From Mucilaginibacter sp. (GTDB taxonomy: Bacteria > Bacteroidota > Bacteroidia > Sphingobacteriales > Sphingobacteriaceae): DNA of 64,000 nucleotides. Positions 1-8,839 of the stretch are shown here, one piece after another. The position numbers and the translations under genes are program-made. The notes beneath the pieces were generated by a model that was not told the origin of the DNA, searched no databases, and saw only the letters and a program-made list of their open reading frames with translations. The stretch covers positions 117,654-181,653 of the forward strand of contig JAQBOA010000052.1 of the NCBI GenBank assembly GCA_028288305.1. Direction: 5' to 3'. How positions within the stretch are numbered: position 1 is the stretch's first letter; every line of letters starts with the position of its first letter.

Positions 1-59
1 TTAACCTTTAAACAATGGGGGGTATTTAACAGACAAAAGCTACTTCTATATCATTGAGA

Positions 60-1670
60 TTAAAAATCAGAATATAAACCTCTGAAGGTGCTGCGCAGGC
101 CAAAAGTCACCATTGCTGTTTTTTGAGTGCCAAGGTTATTTGTTTGGTTACGATACAATGCGCCAAGCTCCAGGCGTAAGTTATATTTGGGGTTAATGAG
201 TAATGATACTGTTCCCTCCCCGTAAAATAAATTTGTAGCTATACCCTGCCCTATCGTTGCAGTTGTTGTTGAAGGCATAAATACTTTCGTGACATCTTGT
301 CCGTAGTCGGTATTTTTATTAGGGTCCAGACCATATTTTGCATAGTTTAACTGGCCCATAAAATCAAACCTGCCTATAGAGTAATTTAGTATGCCTATAA
401 ATTCCCTAAAATTTGCCCCCAGCGGATCGCCTAAAGACTGACTGTACTGCGTATAATTTGTAATTAGCTGCGGACTGGTATAGGTATAAGGTTTAACTGT
501 GTTAAATTCAAATATATAATTAAAGCTTTTAATCTCAAATAAATCGGCTCCTCGCATACCAAGCTGTACACCATTAGTATTATTATTACTATTACCCGAA
601 AAGAAATCACTTGCATTAAAACGATCTATAAGCAACTGCCCGTAAACAGCTGTCTTATCAAATATTTTGTACTTTCCGGTAAAACCTATCAATGCATTAT
701 CCGGTTGCGAAGAGGGGCCTAACGAACTGGAAAACAATAGCGGGTTAATATAGTTAACGTCAAAACCATGGAAATTGCCATTGTCATCAGCTTCCTGTGT
801 TATAATGGCATTAAAAAAACCTAAAGATAAGCGGTGGGTTACGTTCCAGTCGAGATAATGAAACATGGCCCACTTACGGCGATTATTCCCAAAAACATCA
901 AATTGCTTAGCCTGGATATCCTGCAGGTATGCCCACATCATCATATACTGCACCTTGCCCAGGTTAGCTGTTACACGTAATAAAGGATAATTGGCCGCAA
1001 AATCTGACAAGAGCAAAGAGCGGTACCCGTCGCCAATAAAAGTTTTGTCTTCGCCAAGGGTAATATTCAGTTGTTTAATTGGAGTATATGATATAATTGC
1101 GGTAACGTACGACCAATCTTTTGTGGCTTTCCCAAAAGAACGGTCCTGAGCCTGACCGGGTACAAAATTAATTGAGTCTATATATTTATTCATATAGGCA
1201 GGAAACCTACCCTGGTCTTCATATACACTTGAATAAAAGGAAAACTTGCTGCCTACAGTTCCGCCAAACTGTACAGCGCGGGTATTAAGAAAGGTGGTAG
1301 TTTTACCTGCAAAATCGCGCCCTAGCTGGAGATCAGGTAAATAATCGGCATAGAAAGTATAGTTTTTATTTCGTTCATCAAACAAGTGCTCGTTAAACAG
1401 TTTTCTTTCAGCCCAGGTTTTACGGCTGCTGTCAACACCTACATTCATAATAGCGTTGTATGCAGGCAGGAGGGTGCTATCAATTAAAAATGGCTTAAGC
1501 GAAGTATGAAATGAACTATTTATAGAATATATTGTTGAATTAAATTTTTGATCTAATTGGTAAGAATAAGGCAGGTAAACAGATTGCGCCTTACTTATGC
1601 TTGCTGAAATCAATATTACCCCAACAAATAATACTAACTTTTTTACAGATAAAAAACTGGTTTTTTGCAT
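60..1670 (-). CDS. outer-membrane barrel protein, RemB/Wzi-like
   Basis: 536 residues from the ATG; the frame could also open one codon earlier at GTG. An N-terminal signal peptide (KKLVLFVGVILISASISKAQ) is followed by alternating aromatic and polar strands typical of an outer-membrane barrel. The stretch GEDKTFIGDGYRSLLLSD near residue 210 resembles the conserved segment of Wzi-like capsule-assembly barrels and the Bacteroidota gliding protein RemB, both recalled from family knowledge. Export to the outer membrane is well supported; capsule anchoring or gliding is inference from family resemblance. The next gene on the same strand is another exported protein, about 80 bp upstream. Confidence 0.6.
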   Translation of the reverse strand: MQKTSFLSVKKLVLFVGVILISASISKAQSVYLPYSYQLDQKFNSTIYSINSSFHTSLKPFLIDSTLLPAYNAIMNVGVDSSRKTWAERKLFNEHLFDERNKNYTFYADYLPDLQLGRDFAGKTTTFLNTRAVQFGGTVGSKFSFYSSVYEDQGRFPAYMNKYIDSINFVPGQAQDRSFGKATKDWSYVTAIISYTPIKQLNITLGEDKTFIGDGYRSLLLSDFAANYPLLRVTANLGKVQYMMMWAYLQDIQAKQFDVFGNNRRKWAMFHYLDWNVTHRLSLGFFNAIITQEADDNGNFHGFDVNYINPLLFSSSLGPSSQPDNALIGFTGKYKIFDKTAVYGQLLIDRFNASDFFSGNSNNNTNGVQLGMRGADLFEIKSFNYIFEFNTVKPYTYTSPQLITNYTQYSQSLGDPLGANFREFIGILNYSIGRFDFMGQLNYAKYGLDPNKNTDYGQDVTKVFMPSTTTATIGQGIATNLFYGEGTVSLLINPKYNLRLELGALYRNQTNNLGTQKTAMVTFGLRSTFRGLYSDF

Positions 1671-1751
1671 CACAACAAATTAAGTATTATTTATGCTTAA
1701 ATAAAAATTTCATTTGGGGGTTGGGTGAAGTGATTATGTTTTCGCTTATAT

Positions 1752-3020
1752 CTAATTATCATTAACAACATTTATATCATTAGATACTTCATAATCCACC
1801 GGCAATAAACCGGCTACTCTATTCTTAACCCATGCACCGGTAAATGAAATGTTATTAGGATTAAGTATCCAACCCTTATCATCAAATAAAACATACGGTG
1901 AGTTAAAGGTTAACAAAGTACTTTCATTATTGTAAGGGCTGTTCAAAAGAGTTAAGTCGCCATTTTTAGAAAACCGATGGGTTTTATTATACGTAATATA
2001 AAGTCCGTCATTTTCACATCTCAGCGCATATACTCCTTTCTGATCTGTAAGTCTGATAATATCTTTTTCATTTAAAGGAAAATTCATTAAGGAGTGAAGT
2101 ATTTTTGGCAATTCCGATTTTCTGACCCAAAAAGATAATGAATCGCGGTACCTGGTGTTTTTTGATTTTAACTCTTTATACCGGTTCATTTTAGCTTCAA
2201 TTAAACTATCAGTCGGCCTGTCAGGATTAGCATATATGGCATATTGAAATACCCTGAACCCTTCATCTTCAATCCTGTTATTAAGCGCTGAACGCAAAAA
2301 GTGCATTACAGAGCCTTCGTATACTTTTTCACGTCTCTTTAGCCAACGTTGTTCCTGTGCGGGTGTTCCTTTCATGGGTTCAAATAAAATCGAGCCTACA
2401 TAATCAATATTTTGGCCATTATTAGCTCTTACAAAACTATCAACCAGGTACTTCACCTTGTATCCTAAAGCCTTATTTTCAATTACTAAAAAATCACCGG
2501 ATGAAACTGTAAGTGAATCGGCTTTCTCACCGTAGTCAAAATCAAGTACTGCAGGGTTTAGTATCTTACACTCTTTCGCAAGGCTTGATGTTCCTAAAAA
2601 TCCATCCTTAAACCACTCGTAGTTTCTTTGCCAGTGTGAATCCACGCCTGATTTTATACGCACTTCCTTTAAAATTTCAGTTTTGACTGAAATTTCTATA
2701 TCCATTAAATTAAGAGAGCTATTATTTACAACTATTGTTTGATGATAAGTATAAAACCCAATAATTGATACTACCAGATCGTATTTACCCGGCTTTACAT
2801 TCTGTAAAGTAAAATCACCATCCGCATCGGTTTTAGTACCAATTGTGGCATTACTTAAAAAAACGCTGGCATTAAGTACCGCTTTTTTGTCGACTCCGTT
2901 TAATACCCTGCCTGATATATTAAATTGTGCATTGACAGATAAATGACAGAAAATAATAAAGCTTATACCTGTTAATAAAGGCTTAACAGCAGTGTGACAA
3001 ATCTTAAATATTGAAATCAT
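1752..3020 (-). CDS. carboxypeptidase-regulatory-like domain protein
   Basis: 422 residues. A signal peptide ending near VNAQF leads into a CarboxypepD_reg-like beta-sandwich at about residues 33-115, with the pattern ISGRVLNG, GTKTDADGDFTLQNVKPG and YDLVVSIIGF. The rest is a long region without recognisable catalytic motifs, often found in Bacteroidota proteins of this kind. It is predicted to be periplasmic or outer-membrane associated. The exact role is unknown. It shares strand with the barrel gene downstream and may be co-transcribed with it, although the 81-bp gap allows separate expression. Confidence 0.6.
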   Translation of the reverse strand: MISIFKICHTAVKPLLTGISFIIFCHLSVNAQFNISGRVLNGVDKKAVLNASVFLSNATIGTKTDADGDFTLQNVKPGKYDLVVSIIGFYTYHQTIVVNNSSLNLMDIEISVKTEILKEVRIKSGVDSHWQRNYEWFKDGFLGTSSLAKECKILNPAVLDFDYGEKADSLTVSSGDFLVIENKALGYKVKYLVDSFVRANNGQNIDYVGSILFEPMKGTPAQEQRWLKRREKVYEGSVMHFLRSALNNRIEDEGFRVFQYAIYANPDRPTDSLIEAKMNRYKELKSKNTRYRDSLSFWVRKSELPKILHSLMNFPLNEKDIIRLTDQKGVYALRCENDGLYITYNKTHRFSKNGDLTLLNSPYNNESTLLTFNSPYVLFDDKGWILNPNNISFTGAWVKNRVAGLLPVDYEVSNDINVVNDN

Positions 3021-3133
3021 ACTGACAGGTTTAGAGTTTGGTTATTTGTGATACTTGATTAATTCTCAGCCTTAAAGGTATACAAATAGCAAAATAAAAA
3101 TAAACCACCTCGCCTTTTTAAATTTTTACTATT

Positions 3134-3150
3134 GTCCCGCAGGGTCTCTC
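3134..3150 (+). repeat. REP-like fragment (5' part only)
   Basis: GTCCCGCAGGGTCTCTC matches the first half of the complete REP copies further right, with one C missing. It abuts the outer end of the fold-back at 3151, and the other end of the fold-back also runs into REP sequence. Confidence 0.6.
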
Positions 3151-3356
3151 CAATGCTATTAAGTTAAGGAAAACCCCATCGGGGTTAAAGCTCGGTAGAA
3201 AGATAAACGATTAGAAAATCCGTGCCATAGGTACGGAACTTCGCGAGGTTGCGTACCTATGGCACGCTAAATTGGGTGGTAATGATCTTTCTACCGAGCT
3301 TTAGCACCTACCGGCGCTACTTGAAAGTGGCCTAATTCCTTAACTTAATAGCATTG
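3151..3356. repeat. 206-bp fold-back (MITE-like) element
   Basis: Three nested inverted arms are visible. CAATGCTATTAAGTTAAGGA (3151-3170) is the exact reverse complement of 3337-3356. TAAAGCTCGGTAGAAAGAT (3186-3204) pairs with 3285-3303. GTGCCATAGGTACG (3222-3235) pairs with 3252-3265. No coding potential is seen. The whole could extrude as a long hairpin or be a non-autonomous insertion flanked by REP sequence. It fills most of the gap between 3020 and the transposase remnant. Confidence 0.75.
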
Positions 3357-3369
3357 AGGGTCTCTTTTT

Positions 3370-3407
3370 GTCCCCGCAGGGTCTCTCGCAGAGGACCGTG
3401 CGCACGG
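3370..3407 (+). repeat. REP-like hairpin, left end of RAYT element
   Basis: 38 bp beginning GTCCCCGCAGGGTCTCTC. The inner part GGTCTCT-CGC-AGAGGACC folds into a hairpin with one bulged G. It is followed by TTATCAATTGAACC, as in the copies at 3676 and 4758. Confidence 0.75.
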
Positions 3408-3559
3408 TTATCAATTGAACCTATATCATTATATTTACCCAATGGCTATCCGAACACAACATCAAATTACAGATAATACCTGGTTTATCACTTTCACTTG
3501 TTTTAATTGGATACCCTTATTTGAAATAACTAATTCATACGACCTGGTTTATAAATGGC

Positions 3560-3840
3560 TAAAACTGGTTGATGAGAAACACAAAATAAAAACACTGGCA
3601 TTTGTAATTATGCCAAACCATGTTCATCTGTTGCTTTATTTAACCGATGAAAAAGTTAACGTGAATACCATTTTTGTCCCCGCAGGGTCTCTCGCAGAGG
3701 ACCGTGCGCACGGTTATCAATTGAACCTTAAAACTGGCTGATGAGAAACACAAAATAAAAACACTGGCATTTGCAATTATGCCAAACCATGTTCATCTGT
3801 TGCTTTATTTAACCGATGAAAAGGTTAACCTGAATACCAT
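3560..3840 (+). repeat. 112-bp direct duplication inside the transposase, split by a REP end
   Basis: Bases 3560-3671 and 3729-3840 are near-identical, both encoding most of KLxDEKHKIKTLAFxIMPNHV and the following residues. They lie 169 bp apart, and a 57-bp element left end (3672-3728) sits exactly between them. The copies differ by a few substitutions. This looks like a second element copy lacking its 5' coding part, joined to the first, rather than simple tandem slippage. Confidence 0.8.
3676..3713 (+). repeat. REP-like hairpin, internal copy
   Basis: Identical over 38 bp to the copy at 3370-3407, including the downstream TTATCAATTGAACC. It lies between the two halves of the transposase duplication, so it is the left end of a second, partly deleted element copy. 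Confidence 0.75.
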
Positions 3841-4195
3841 TATCAGCAATGCGAAACGTTTTATGGCTTATGACATTATAAAAAGGTTAAACAAACAAGA
3901 CAATCAGTCATTGCTAAATACGCGCTCTCCACTGCATGTACGAAAAAAGAGAAAGCCAAGGACAATTGCATAAAGCGTTTGAGGTCTCCTTTGATGCCAA
4001 AGCGGTTTACTCGCTCGACTTTTTATGCCAGAAACTGGATTATATACACCACAACCCCGTTAGTGGAAATGGAACTTATGCAATGAATTTACTGATTATG
4101 CTCATAGCAGTGCCGCATTTTACGAGCTTGCACAGCCGCATGTTTTTTTAAATATTGCAGATTATCGTGATTATTGGTTCTAAGAGGTGATCGTA

Positions 4196-4231
4196 CTCCG
4201 CAGGGTCCTCTGCGAGAGACCCTCCGGGGAC
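4196..4231 (-). repeat. REP-like hairpin, right end of RAYT element
   Basis: Inverted orientation, beginning CTCCGCAGGGTCCTCTGC and ending GGGGAC, 12 bp after the transposase stop codon. Confidence 0.7.
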
Positions 4232-4314
4232 AGGAATTACCTGTGCCACACACACCTGGCACAGTTGGCACAATGGCACAGCCGGGTATTGAAACTGAAG
4301 GATCATATTTCATA

Positions 4315-4350
4315 CCCCGCAGGGTCCTCTGCGAGAGACCATGCGGGGAC
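4315..4350 (-). repeat. REP-like hairpin, best-paired copy
   Basis: CCCCGCA at the left pairs with TGCGGGG at the right around the inner GGTCCTCT/AGAGACC hairpin, so this copy shows the full stem of about 36 bp most clearly. The sequence between this copy and the previous one (4232-4314) holds no gene; it includes a short CACACCTGGCACAGTTGGCAC stretch with repeated GGCAC. Confidence 0.7.
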
Positions 4351-4381
4351 GGGAGAGAATACCTGGTTTGTTACATTTGCA
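4351..4381 (+). pseudogene. short RAYT N-terminal remnant
   Basis: The sequence encodes ENTWFVTFA, matching DNTWFITFT of the transposase at 3442, and lies between two REP copies. Only about ten codons remain. It indicates a third RAYT element once present here. Confidence 0.5.
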
Positions 4382-4407
4382 CTCCGCAGGGCCGTCTGCG
4401 CGGGGAC
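4382..4407 (-). repeat. REP-like hairpin, degenerate copy
   Basis: CTCCGCAGGGCCGTCTGCG followed by CGGGGAC; about ten bases shorter in the middle than the other copies. Confidence 0.5.
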
Positions 4408-4632
4408 GGGATCGGATCGTAAATCATTTCGGGGACTGGTACAACCCTCTTGATAATCACCCTTAATTTGTGTATATTTGGTTAGTTCAGGCTTTACCGT
4501 AATCAGGTCACATCGGGACAATCGCAACTGCAGTAAATTTTTCTAAATAAATTTTGATGTTTCTTTTGAATTCTTGGTCATTATGTTGATATACAATACT
4601 TTAAATAAGTTTGACCAGTTTTTTTATGACTA

Positions 4633-4743
4633 CCTAAACACATTTAGCCTGCAAAAACATGAAAATTACCACGCCCTAAATGCATTTAGCCTGCAAAAAC
4701 ATGAAAGTTATCACACCCTAAACGCATTTAGCCTGTAAAAACT
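4633..4743 (+). repeat. 42-bp tandem repeat, about 2.6 copies
   Basis: Units begin at 4633, 4675 and 4717, each starting CCTAAA and containing CATTTAGCCTG followed by AAAAAC. Copies differ at a few positions. There is no open frame through it and no unique spacer, so it is not a CRISPR array. The stretch 4408-4632 before it holds no gene that I can recognise. Confidence 0.75.
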
Positions 4744-4757
4744 ATAAAACTATTTTT

Positions 4758-4878
4758 GTCCCAGCAGGGTCTCTCGCAGAGGACCCTGCGCACGGTTATT
4801 AATTGAACCCTTGTCGTGATTGTTGGTTCTGAGACGTGATCGTGCTCCGCAGGGTCCTCTGCGAGACCTTGCGGGGAC
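4758..4878 (+). mobile_element. internally deleted RAYT element (REP pair)
   Basis: Left REP copy 4758-4795 is followed by TTATTAATTGAACC. Right inverted REP copy 4845-4878 is preceded by TCGTGATTGTTGGTTCTGAG, which is the last codons and stop region of the transposase. The transposase body is absent. This is the arrangement expected of a non-autonomous derivative mobilised in trans by a RAYT. Confidence 0.7.
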
Positions 4879-5113
4879 GGAAGGTTCTAAAAATACCAAC
4901 ATTAAAGCCGCCAACACGGGTTATGTTGCACTTGCTAAAAATCTTCCGCACTTTCCCAACTTTTCGCACTTTCGCACTATTTTATCATATTTGCAACCTT
5001 TTAATGGTGTACACTTTTAACTTTGTTAAAAAATGTTAACCAAAAACTGTTTTTTTAAAATACTTTATAAAAATTCTGATATTTACCCTGCGATAAAACC
5101 ATAATCAGCATCC

Positions 5114-8100
5114 ATGCAATACAATAAAATTAATAATCTTTTTGGCTGGCTTTGCTTTGCCATAGCCTCAATTACGTATATTTTAACATTAGAACCATCG
5201 GTAAGCTTTTGGGATTGCGGCGAATTTATTTCATGCGCCTACCGTTTGCAGGTGGCACACCAGCCCGGGTATCCGCTTTTTGCCATGCTTGGTAAAGTAT
5301 TTTCGCTGCTTTCATTTGGCGATCGTACCAAAGTGCCTTTCTTTACTAATATGGGCTCGGCGCTGGCCAGCGGTGCAACGATCATGTTTCTGTTTTGGAC
5401 CATTACCGCATTGGCTAAAAAATTATTACTTAACAAAAGAGATGAAGCTATCGATCAGTCACGTCTGATACTTATTATGGGTGCAGGTTTGGTTGGTGCA
5501 CTGGCATTTACTTTCACCGATACTTTTTGGTTCTCAGCTGTAGAAACCATTGTATTTGCATGGTCGTCACTTTGCACTGCCATTGTTTTTTGGGCAATAT
5601 TAAAATGGGATGCCCATGCCGATGAGCCTGGCGCTGACCGCTGGCTTATTTTTATAGCATATATCATCGGTCTTTCTATTGGTATTCACCTGCTTAATTT
5701 GTTGAGCATACCTGCTATAGCAATGGTTTATTATTTCCGCAGGGGCAAAAATATTAATGTAGGCAATGCTATAATTACGATGGTAATTGGTGCAGCCATA
5801 TTAGTATTTATCCAATACGGTATAAGAGGTTACACTGTACAAATAGCCGCTTACTTCGATCTTTTCTTTGTAAACAGTTTGGGAATGGGCTTTTGGAGCG
5901 GTGCTTTCTTCTTCTTTTTAATCCTTATAGCTTTAATAGTTGGCGGTATATGGTATAGTATAAAATATAAAAAGCCATTATTAAACCTGGCGCTTTTATG
6001 CATTGCTTTTATTTATTTTGGATACAGTTCCTTCGCTTATATCCCTATCAGGGCTTCGGCAGGGACCAACCTTGATAATTCGCATCCTGATAATGCATTT
6101 ACCTTGTATGGTTATTTAAACCGTATTCAATATGGGGAAAACCCTTTATTGTATGGTCAGTATTTTGATGCTAAGGTTGTTGATCAAACCCAGGGTAATA
6201 TCATCTACCGTAAGGGCAAAACAAAATATGAAAATGCCGGCAGAAAAACCAATTACATTTATGACCATACAACTTTTTTGCCGCGTATGTATAGCGCCGA
6301 AGGTCAGGACCCTCAATTTTACAGGCAATGGTTACAAATGGGCGATCAGCAGCCTCCTACTTTTGCTGATAACATGAAATGGATGTTTAGCTGGCAAATT
6401 TACCAGATGTATGTACGATACTTTTTATGGAACTATGTTGGCCGTTATAATGATGCCGACGGGCAGCAAAACATGACCGCGATAGACGGCAACTGGACCA
6501 GCGGAATTCTTAACGGCAGTAAGCATTTGCCAAAATCTGTGGTTAATGGTACTACTTATACCCCGTTGTTTGCACTACCTTTTATTATAGGCTTATTTGG
6601 CGCTATTTATCACTTTCAGCGTAAAAAACGGGACGCACTTATAGTACTTCTCCTTTTCTTTTTTACAGGTATAGCTATTGTAATATATGTTAATCAGCCA
6701 AGTATACAACCCCGCGAACGTGATTACTCATATGTAGGTTCATTTTACGCTTTTGCAATTTGGATAGGCCTGGGGGTGATAGCGCTGGCCGAGCTCATAA
6801 GATCAAAATTAAATCCTAAAGTTGCGGCTATTGCGGCTACTGGCATTTGTTTACTGGCAGCACCAGTATTGCTGGCAAAAGAAGAATGGAAAGCTCATGA
6901 CCGCTCCACTAAATGGACACCACATGATATGGCTTATAATTACCTGATATCATGTCCGCCCAATGCTATTTTATTTACTTACGGCGATAATGACACTTAC
7001 TCGTTATGGTACGACCAGGAAGTAGAAAATATAAGGCCAGATGTACGTATTGTTAACCTTAGCTTGTTTACAGGCGATTGGTATATACGCCAGATGCAAG
7101 GCAAAATGAATGAGTCGGCTCCGCTGCCTATTACTATGCCTTATGATAAATATAAAGAAGGTGTACGTGATGTGATTTATTTTGATGATAGAAAAATACC
7201 TGGACCGGTTGAAGTTAAAGAAGTTTTTGACTTTATAACATCTGATGATAAACGTACCCAGGTTCAGTATCAAAGCGGCGATTACGGGAATTTCCTTCCT
7301 ACCAAAAACTTTAAATTAACTGTAAACCCTGATGATGTTGTAAAAAATCATGTAATAACACCTGACCAAAAAGACAGACTTACAACAAGCATGGATTGGA
7401 AATACACTTCCAATTATGTAACCAAAGAAAACCTGGCCATGCTGGATATACTGGCACACAACAACTGGGTAAGGCCAATATGTTTTACCACCACAATAGG
7501 CCAGGAGAACCTGATAGGCTTACAACCGTATCTTTATAAAGAAGGATTTACTTATCACCTTATCCCTTTTAAACCAGATACTAGCACTAAAGATCAATTG
7601 GGCAAAATTAACAGCCTGGTGATGTACAACAACATGATGAACAAGTTTAGATATGGCAATTTTAAACATGCCCGTTATTTGGACCATGAATCAACCAACA
7701 TGTTTTTCCCGGTACTGGTAACTACTTTCCTTGATTTGGCTAACGGCCTCATAAAAGATGGTCACCCTGAACTTGCTTTAAAAGTGCTTCATAAATATGA
7801 CGAGGTAATGCCCGATATGAACCCTGGTTTAGAAGTGGCCGACCGCAAAATATTTATGGCACAAACAGCTTACGAACTCCACGACATTATTTTGGGCAAT
7901 AAATTTATAAACAGTGTAGACGGCTATATTACTGATCAGCTTGATTATAATTATTATTTGCTGCAAAACAATTCAGGAGATTTGAATGCCCGCGATGTTC
8001 AATATGGCATTTCATTTTTAAACGGAATTACTGGAATGACTGGTGAAAATCATCAAACAGCTTTAAACAACAAGCTTAAAGCTCAATTAAAAGATTACGA

Positions 8101-8137
8101 AACTAAATTTGCAGCTATTTTGCAAAGACAGCAATAG
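5114..8137 (+). CDS. DUF2723 membrane protein, GT-C glycosyltransferase-like
   Basis: 1007 residues. About ten hydrophobic segments fill residues 10-590, followed by a soluble C-terminal part of about 400 residues. The first loop holds SFWDCGEFI and HQPGYPLFAMLG, the conserved acidic and HxPG region of the DUF2723 family. Members are related to protein O-mannosyltransferases and human TMEM260 and act at the membrane on exported proteins; that is family knowledge, and the sugar and acceptor here are unknown. The gene stands alone, ends at a strong terminator, and its upstream region (4879-5113) carries no other gene. Confidence 0.8.
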   Translation: MQYNKINNLFGWLCFAIASITYILTLEPSVSFWDCGEFISCAYRLQVAHQPGYPLFAMLGKVFSLLSFGDRTKVPFFTNMGSALASGATIMFLFWTITALAKKLLLNKRDEAIDQSRLILIMGAGLVGALAFTFTDTFWFSAVETIVFAWSSLCTAIVFWAILKWDAHADEPGADRWLIFIAYIIGLSIGIHLLNLLSIPAIAMVYYFRRGKNINVGNAIITMVIGAAILVFIQYGIRGYTVQIAAYFDLFFVNSLGMGFWSGAFFFFLILIALIVGGIWYSIKYKKPLLNLALLCIAFIYFGYSSFAYIPIRASAGTNLDNSHPDNAFTLYGYLNRIQYGENPLLYGQYFDAKVVDQTQGNIIYRKGKTKYENAGRKTNYIYDHTTFLPRMYSAEGQDPQFYRQWLQMGDQQPPTFADNMKWMFSWQIYQMYVRYFLWNYVGRYNDADGQQNMTAIDGNWTSGILNGSKHLPKSVVNGTTYTPLFALPFIIGLFGAIYHFQRKKRDALIVLLLFFFTGIAIVIYVNQPSIQPRERDYSYVGSFYAFAIWIGLGVIALAELIRSKLNPKVAAIAATGICLLAAPVLLAKEEWKAHDRSTKWTPHDMAYNYLISCPPNAILFTYGDNDTYSLWYDQEVENIRPDVRIVNLSLFTGDWYIRQMQGKMNESAPLPITMPYDKYKEGVRDVIYFDDRKIPGPVEVKEVFDFITSDDKRTQVQYQSGDYGNFLPTKNFKLTVNPDDVVKNHVITPDQKDRLTTSMDWKYTSNYVTKENLAMLDILAHNNWVRPICFTTTIGQENLIGLQPYLYKEGFTYHLIPFKPDTSTKDQLGKINSLVMYNNMMNKFRYGNFKHARYLDHESTNMFFPVLVTTFLDLANGLIKDGHPELALKVLHKYDEVMPDMNPGLEVADRKIFMAQTAYELHDIILGNKFINSVDGYITDQLDYNYYLLQNNSGDLNARDVQYGISFLNGITGMTGENHQTALNNKLKAQLKDYETKFAAILQRQQ

Positions 8138-8156
8138 TTTAACTATAGTTTACTTT

Positions 8157-8198
8157 AACAACAAAGCGGCTTCATGAAAATGAGCCGCTTTGTTGTTT
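8157..8198 (+). terminator. Rho-independent terminator
   Basis: A 15-bp perfect stem, AACAACAAAGCGGCT (8157-8171) against 8183-8197, with a short loop. It lies 20 bp after the DUF2723 stop. Confidence 0.85.
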
Positions 8199-8282
8199 AT
8201 ATCGTTTTGATAAAATCATTATTGCCTTTAATTAGCAGGTTAATGCAATTTTAAATTAGATTGTAGTAGCTACCTTTATACT

Positions 8283-8771
8283 ATGAAAATTGAACTGCTA
8301 ACAAAAAGACACTGGCCCCAGGTTAAAGCCATTTACGAGAGCGGTGTTGCAACAGGAAATGCCAATTTTACTCACCCGGCAACACAGTGGAATAATTGGG
8401 ACAATGCCCATGTAAAAACCTGTCGTTTAGTTGCTATTGAGAATGATGAAGTATTAGGGTGGGCCGCATTAGCCGCCGTTTCGGATAATTGCGTATTTAC
8501 CGGTGTAGCCGAAGATAGTGTGTACGTCGCTGAAAATTCACGCGGGAAAGGGATTGGCAAACAATTATTAAAGGAAATTGTAAAATCGAGTGAAGAAAAT
8601 AATTTCTGGACGCTGGAATCAAGGATATTTCCCGAAAATATAGCGAGCATAAAAATTCATGAAGAAAATGGTTTCAGAATAGTGGGCAGCCGTGAACGAA
8701 TAGGCCAGTTGCATGGCATATGGAGGGACACGCTTTTGCTGGAGAGAAGAAGCATTATAGTGGGAATATGA
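8283..8771 (+). CDS. GNAT acetyltransferase, phosphinothricin acetyltransferase-like
   Basis: 162 residues with a GNAT fold. The acetyl-CoA loop is NSRGKGIGKQLL near residue 83, and the C-terminal ENGFRIVGSRERIGQLHG followed by WRDTLLLERRS is the typical end of the Pat/Bar-like subfamily. Such enzymes N-acetylate small amino-group substrates such as phosphinothricin or methionine sulfoximine. The natural substrate cannot be read from sequence. It is a single-gene unit. Confidence 0.75.
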   Translation: MKIELLTKRHWPQVKAIYESGVATGNANFTHPATQWNNWDNAHVKTCRLVAIENDEVLGWAALAAVSDNCVFTGVAEDSVYVAENSRGKGIGKQLLKEIVKSSEENNFWTLESRIFPENIASIKIHEENGFRIVGSRERIGQLHGIWRDTLLLERRSIIVGI

Positions 8772-8839
8772 TGTATAAAAATGCCATTCGGTTCGAATTT
8801 TCAACAATTTGTAAATCATAAACATATTATCAAATTAAA

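Larger units (their letters stand above)
3442..4183 (+). pseudogene. REP-associated tyrosine transposase (RAYT, Y1/IS200-like), broken
   Basis: The start is MAIRTQHQITDNTWFITFTC, and MPNHVHLLLYL carries the HUH metal-binding histidines of Y1 transposases. The reading frame runs intact to about 3671. It is then interrupted by a REP copy and a second copy of the preceding 112 bp. It continues in another frame (ISNAKRFMAYDIIKRLN), shifts near 3920 to give GQLHKAFEVSFDAKAVYS and the family signature LDYIHHNPVSG, and shifts again to end AQPHVFLNIADYRDYWF at a TAA at 4181. At least two frameshifts plus the duplication make it non-functional. Family knowledge: RAYTs act on REP hairpins by single-strand cleavage, and the neighbouring REP copies fit that. 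Confidence 0.8.
3370..4231 (+). mobile_element. degenerate RAYT transposon bounded by inverted REP ends
   Basis: A REP-like hairpin on the left (3370-3407) and an inverted copy on the right (4196-4231) bracket a broken REP-associated tyrosine transposase. The left end continues as TTATCAATTGAACC; the right end is preceded by the transposase stop and GAGGTGATCGTACTCC. The same two ends, joined directly, recur at 4758-4878, which helps define the element. It is inactive as it stands because the transposase is frameshifted and carries an internal duplication. Confidence 0.7.

Noticed and set aside
4089..4527. Several short open frames on both strands through the REP copies
   Set aside because: They translate the hairpin repeats and share no protein pattern across copies; only the short RAYT remnant at 4351 has meaning.
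4633..4743. Possible CRISPR array
   Set aside because: Units are contiguous 42-bp repeats with no unique spacers, and no cas gene lies in the window.
4990..5000. Promoter for the DUF2723 gene at CATATTTG
   Set aside because: The first two bases do not fit TAnnTTTG and no -33 element is at the right distance.
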